Origin: GCA-2723085 sp042093455 | GTDB lineage: Bacteria > Bacteroidota > Bacteroidia > Flavobacteriales_D > Parvicellaceae | DNA length: 41,306 bases | NCBI GenBank assembly: GCA_042093455.1 | Contig: JBELEU010000002.1 | Coordinates: 1 to 41,306 of the forward strand | Reading direction: 5' to 3' | Shown here: one piece after another, positions 41,015-41,306 of the stretch | Layout: every line of letters begins with the position of its first letter | Position numbering within the stretch: the first letter of the stretch is position 1 | The notes under the pieces: model-generated | What the model was told of the DNA's origin: nothing | Seen by the model: the letters and a program-made list of their open reading frames with translations, nothing else | Database searches by the model: none | Translations under genes and position numbers: made by a program

Positions 41015-41306
41015 TTAATAGTTAGGTTTTCTTTTTTCCATAAATGCAGAAGTTCCTTCTTTAAATTCATCACTTCCAAAACAATTTCCAAATTCTTCAA
41101 TTTCTTTATTGTAACCATCAACATCATTTTTGTATCCCGCATTAACAGCATTGATTGCAGCAGTTATTGCTTTTGGGGAATTTTGAGAGGAAGCTTTAGC
41201 TATTTTGATACATTTTGGCAACAAATCTTCTAAACTAACAACGTAATTAACCAAATGATGTTGTAAAGCTTCATCAGCATTCATCATTTTTGCAGTAGTA
41301 ATTAGC
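41015..41306 (-). CDS. enoyl-CoA hydratase/isomerase family, C-terminal part
   Basis: Only the 3' end of this gene is in the window. The frame is open to the right edge, with LITTAKMMNADEALQHHLVNYVV at its start, which aligns with the family's GRxxxAxEAxxxGLVxxVV region of the crotonase fold. It continues with the C-terminal helices SPKAITAAINAV and FGNCFGSDEFKEGTSAFMEKR. The oxyanion-hole and catalytic acid residues lie outside. The enzyme hydrates enoyl-CoA or a related thioester in beta-oxidation or a similar pathway. It precedes the flippase with no gap. Confidence 0.88.
   Translation of the reverse strand, partial: LITTAKMMNADEALQHHLVNYVVSLEDLLPKCIKIAKASSQNSPKAITAAINAVNAGYKNDVDGYNKEIEEFGNCFGSDEFKEGTSAFMEKRKPNY

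Overview
The window is chromosomal DNA from a member of the Bacteroidota, most likely a marine Flavobacteriales relative. The DNA is strongly AT-rich. Type IX secretion and gliding genes are present: a PorZ-like double propeller, the gliding lipoprotein GldH, and a secreted protein with a type B (CHU_C-like) sorting domain. Several families are typical of this phylum (DUF4837, DUF4292, the PSP1 gene next to gldH, SDR-type threonine dehydrogenase). Promoters match the Bacteroidota -7 consensus TAnnTTTG, and there are no Shine-Dalgarno-like leaders. I see no IS element, prophage, CRISPR array, rRNA or integron, and no non-coding stretch of 300 bases or more.

Layout. 1-58: 5' part of a tRNA-Arg(TCG) on the minus strand, cut by the window edge. 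120-8752 (+): porZ-like, cvpA-like, holB, a PSP1/RicT-like gene, gldH, methionine aminotransferase ybdL, a lytic transglycosylase and a small membrane protein. 8740-11662 (-): an envelope cluster of DUF4837 lipoprotein, beta-barrel protein and TM/coiled-coil protein, with a possible unannotated 36-residue membrane protein on the opposite strand. 11745-12425: comF. 12422-15920 (mostly -): MORN-repeat protein, FAD oxidoreductase, LysE exporter, a 64-residue conserved protein with its own terminator, and a DUF3108 protein that shares a CATG start site with a divergent YwqK-type lipoprotein. 16295-20636 (-): two overlapping amidohydrolase genes carrying three amidohydrolase-like units, of which only one keeps the metal ligands. 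20818-24339 (+): a membrane protein, hflX, threonine dehydrogenase and a YwqK-repeat protein. 24334-28121 (-): plsC-like acyltransferase and pheT. 28275-28350: tRNA-Phe(GAA), divergent from pheT. 28436-30848 (+): an orphan histidine kinase overlapping gpmI. 30845-32605 (-): the secreted choice-of-anchor L protein. 32752-35324 (+): M20 dipeptidase, LEA-like lipoprotein and two small genes, one HIRAN-like. 35332-41306 (-): a tight operon of a degenerate EnvC/M23 protein, DUF4292 lipoprotein, TPR protein, dut, an O-unit flippase and the 3' end of an enoyl-CoA hydratase gene.

Most of the window is housekeeping metabolism, translation and envelope biogenesis. The packing is extreme: convergent genes share stop-codon bases, two divergent pairs start within 0-1 base of each other, and -7 promoter elements often end 3-8 bases before the start codon. 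No unambiguous new system is visible. The observations most worth checking are the amidohydrolase array with two apparent pseudo-domains, the HIRAN-like gene and its unknown partner, the candidate 36-residue protein, the overlapping divergent starts and the near-leaderless promoter architecture.
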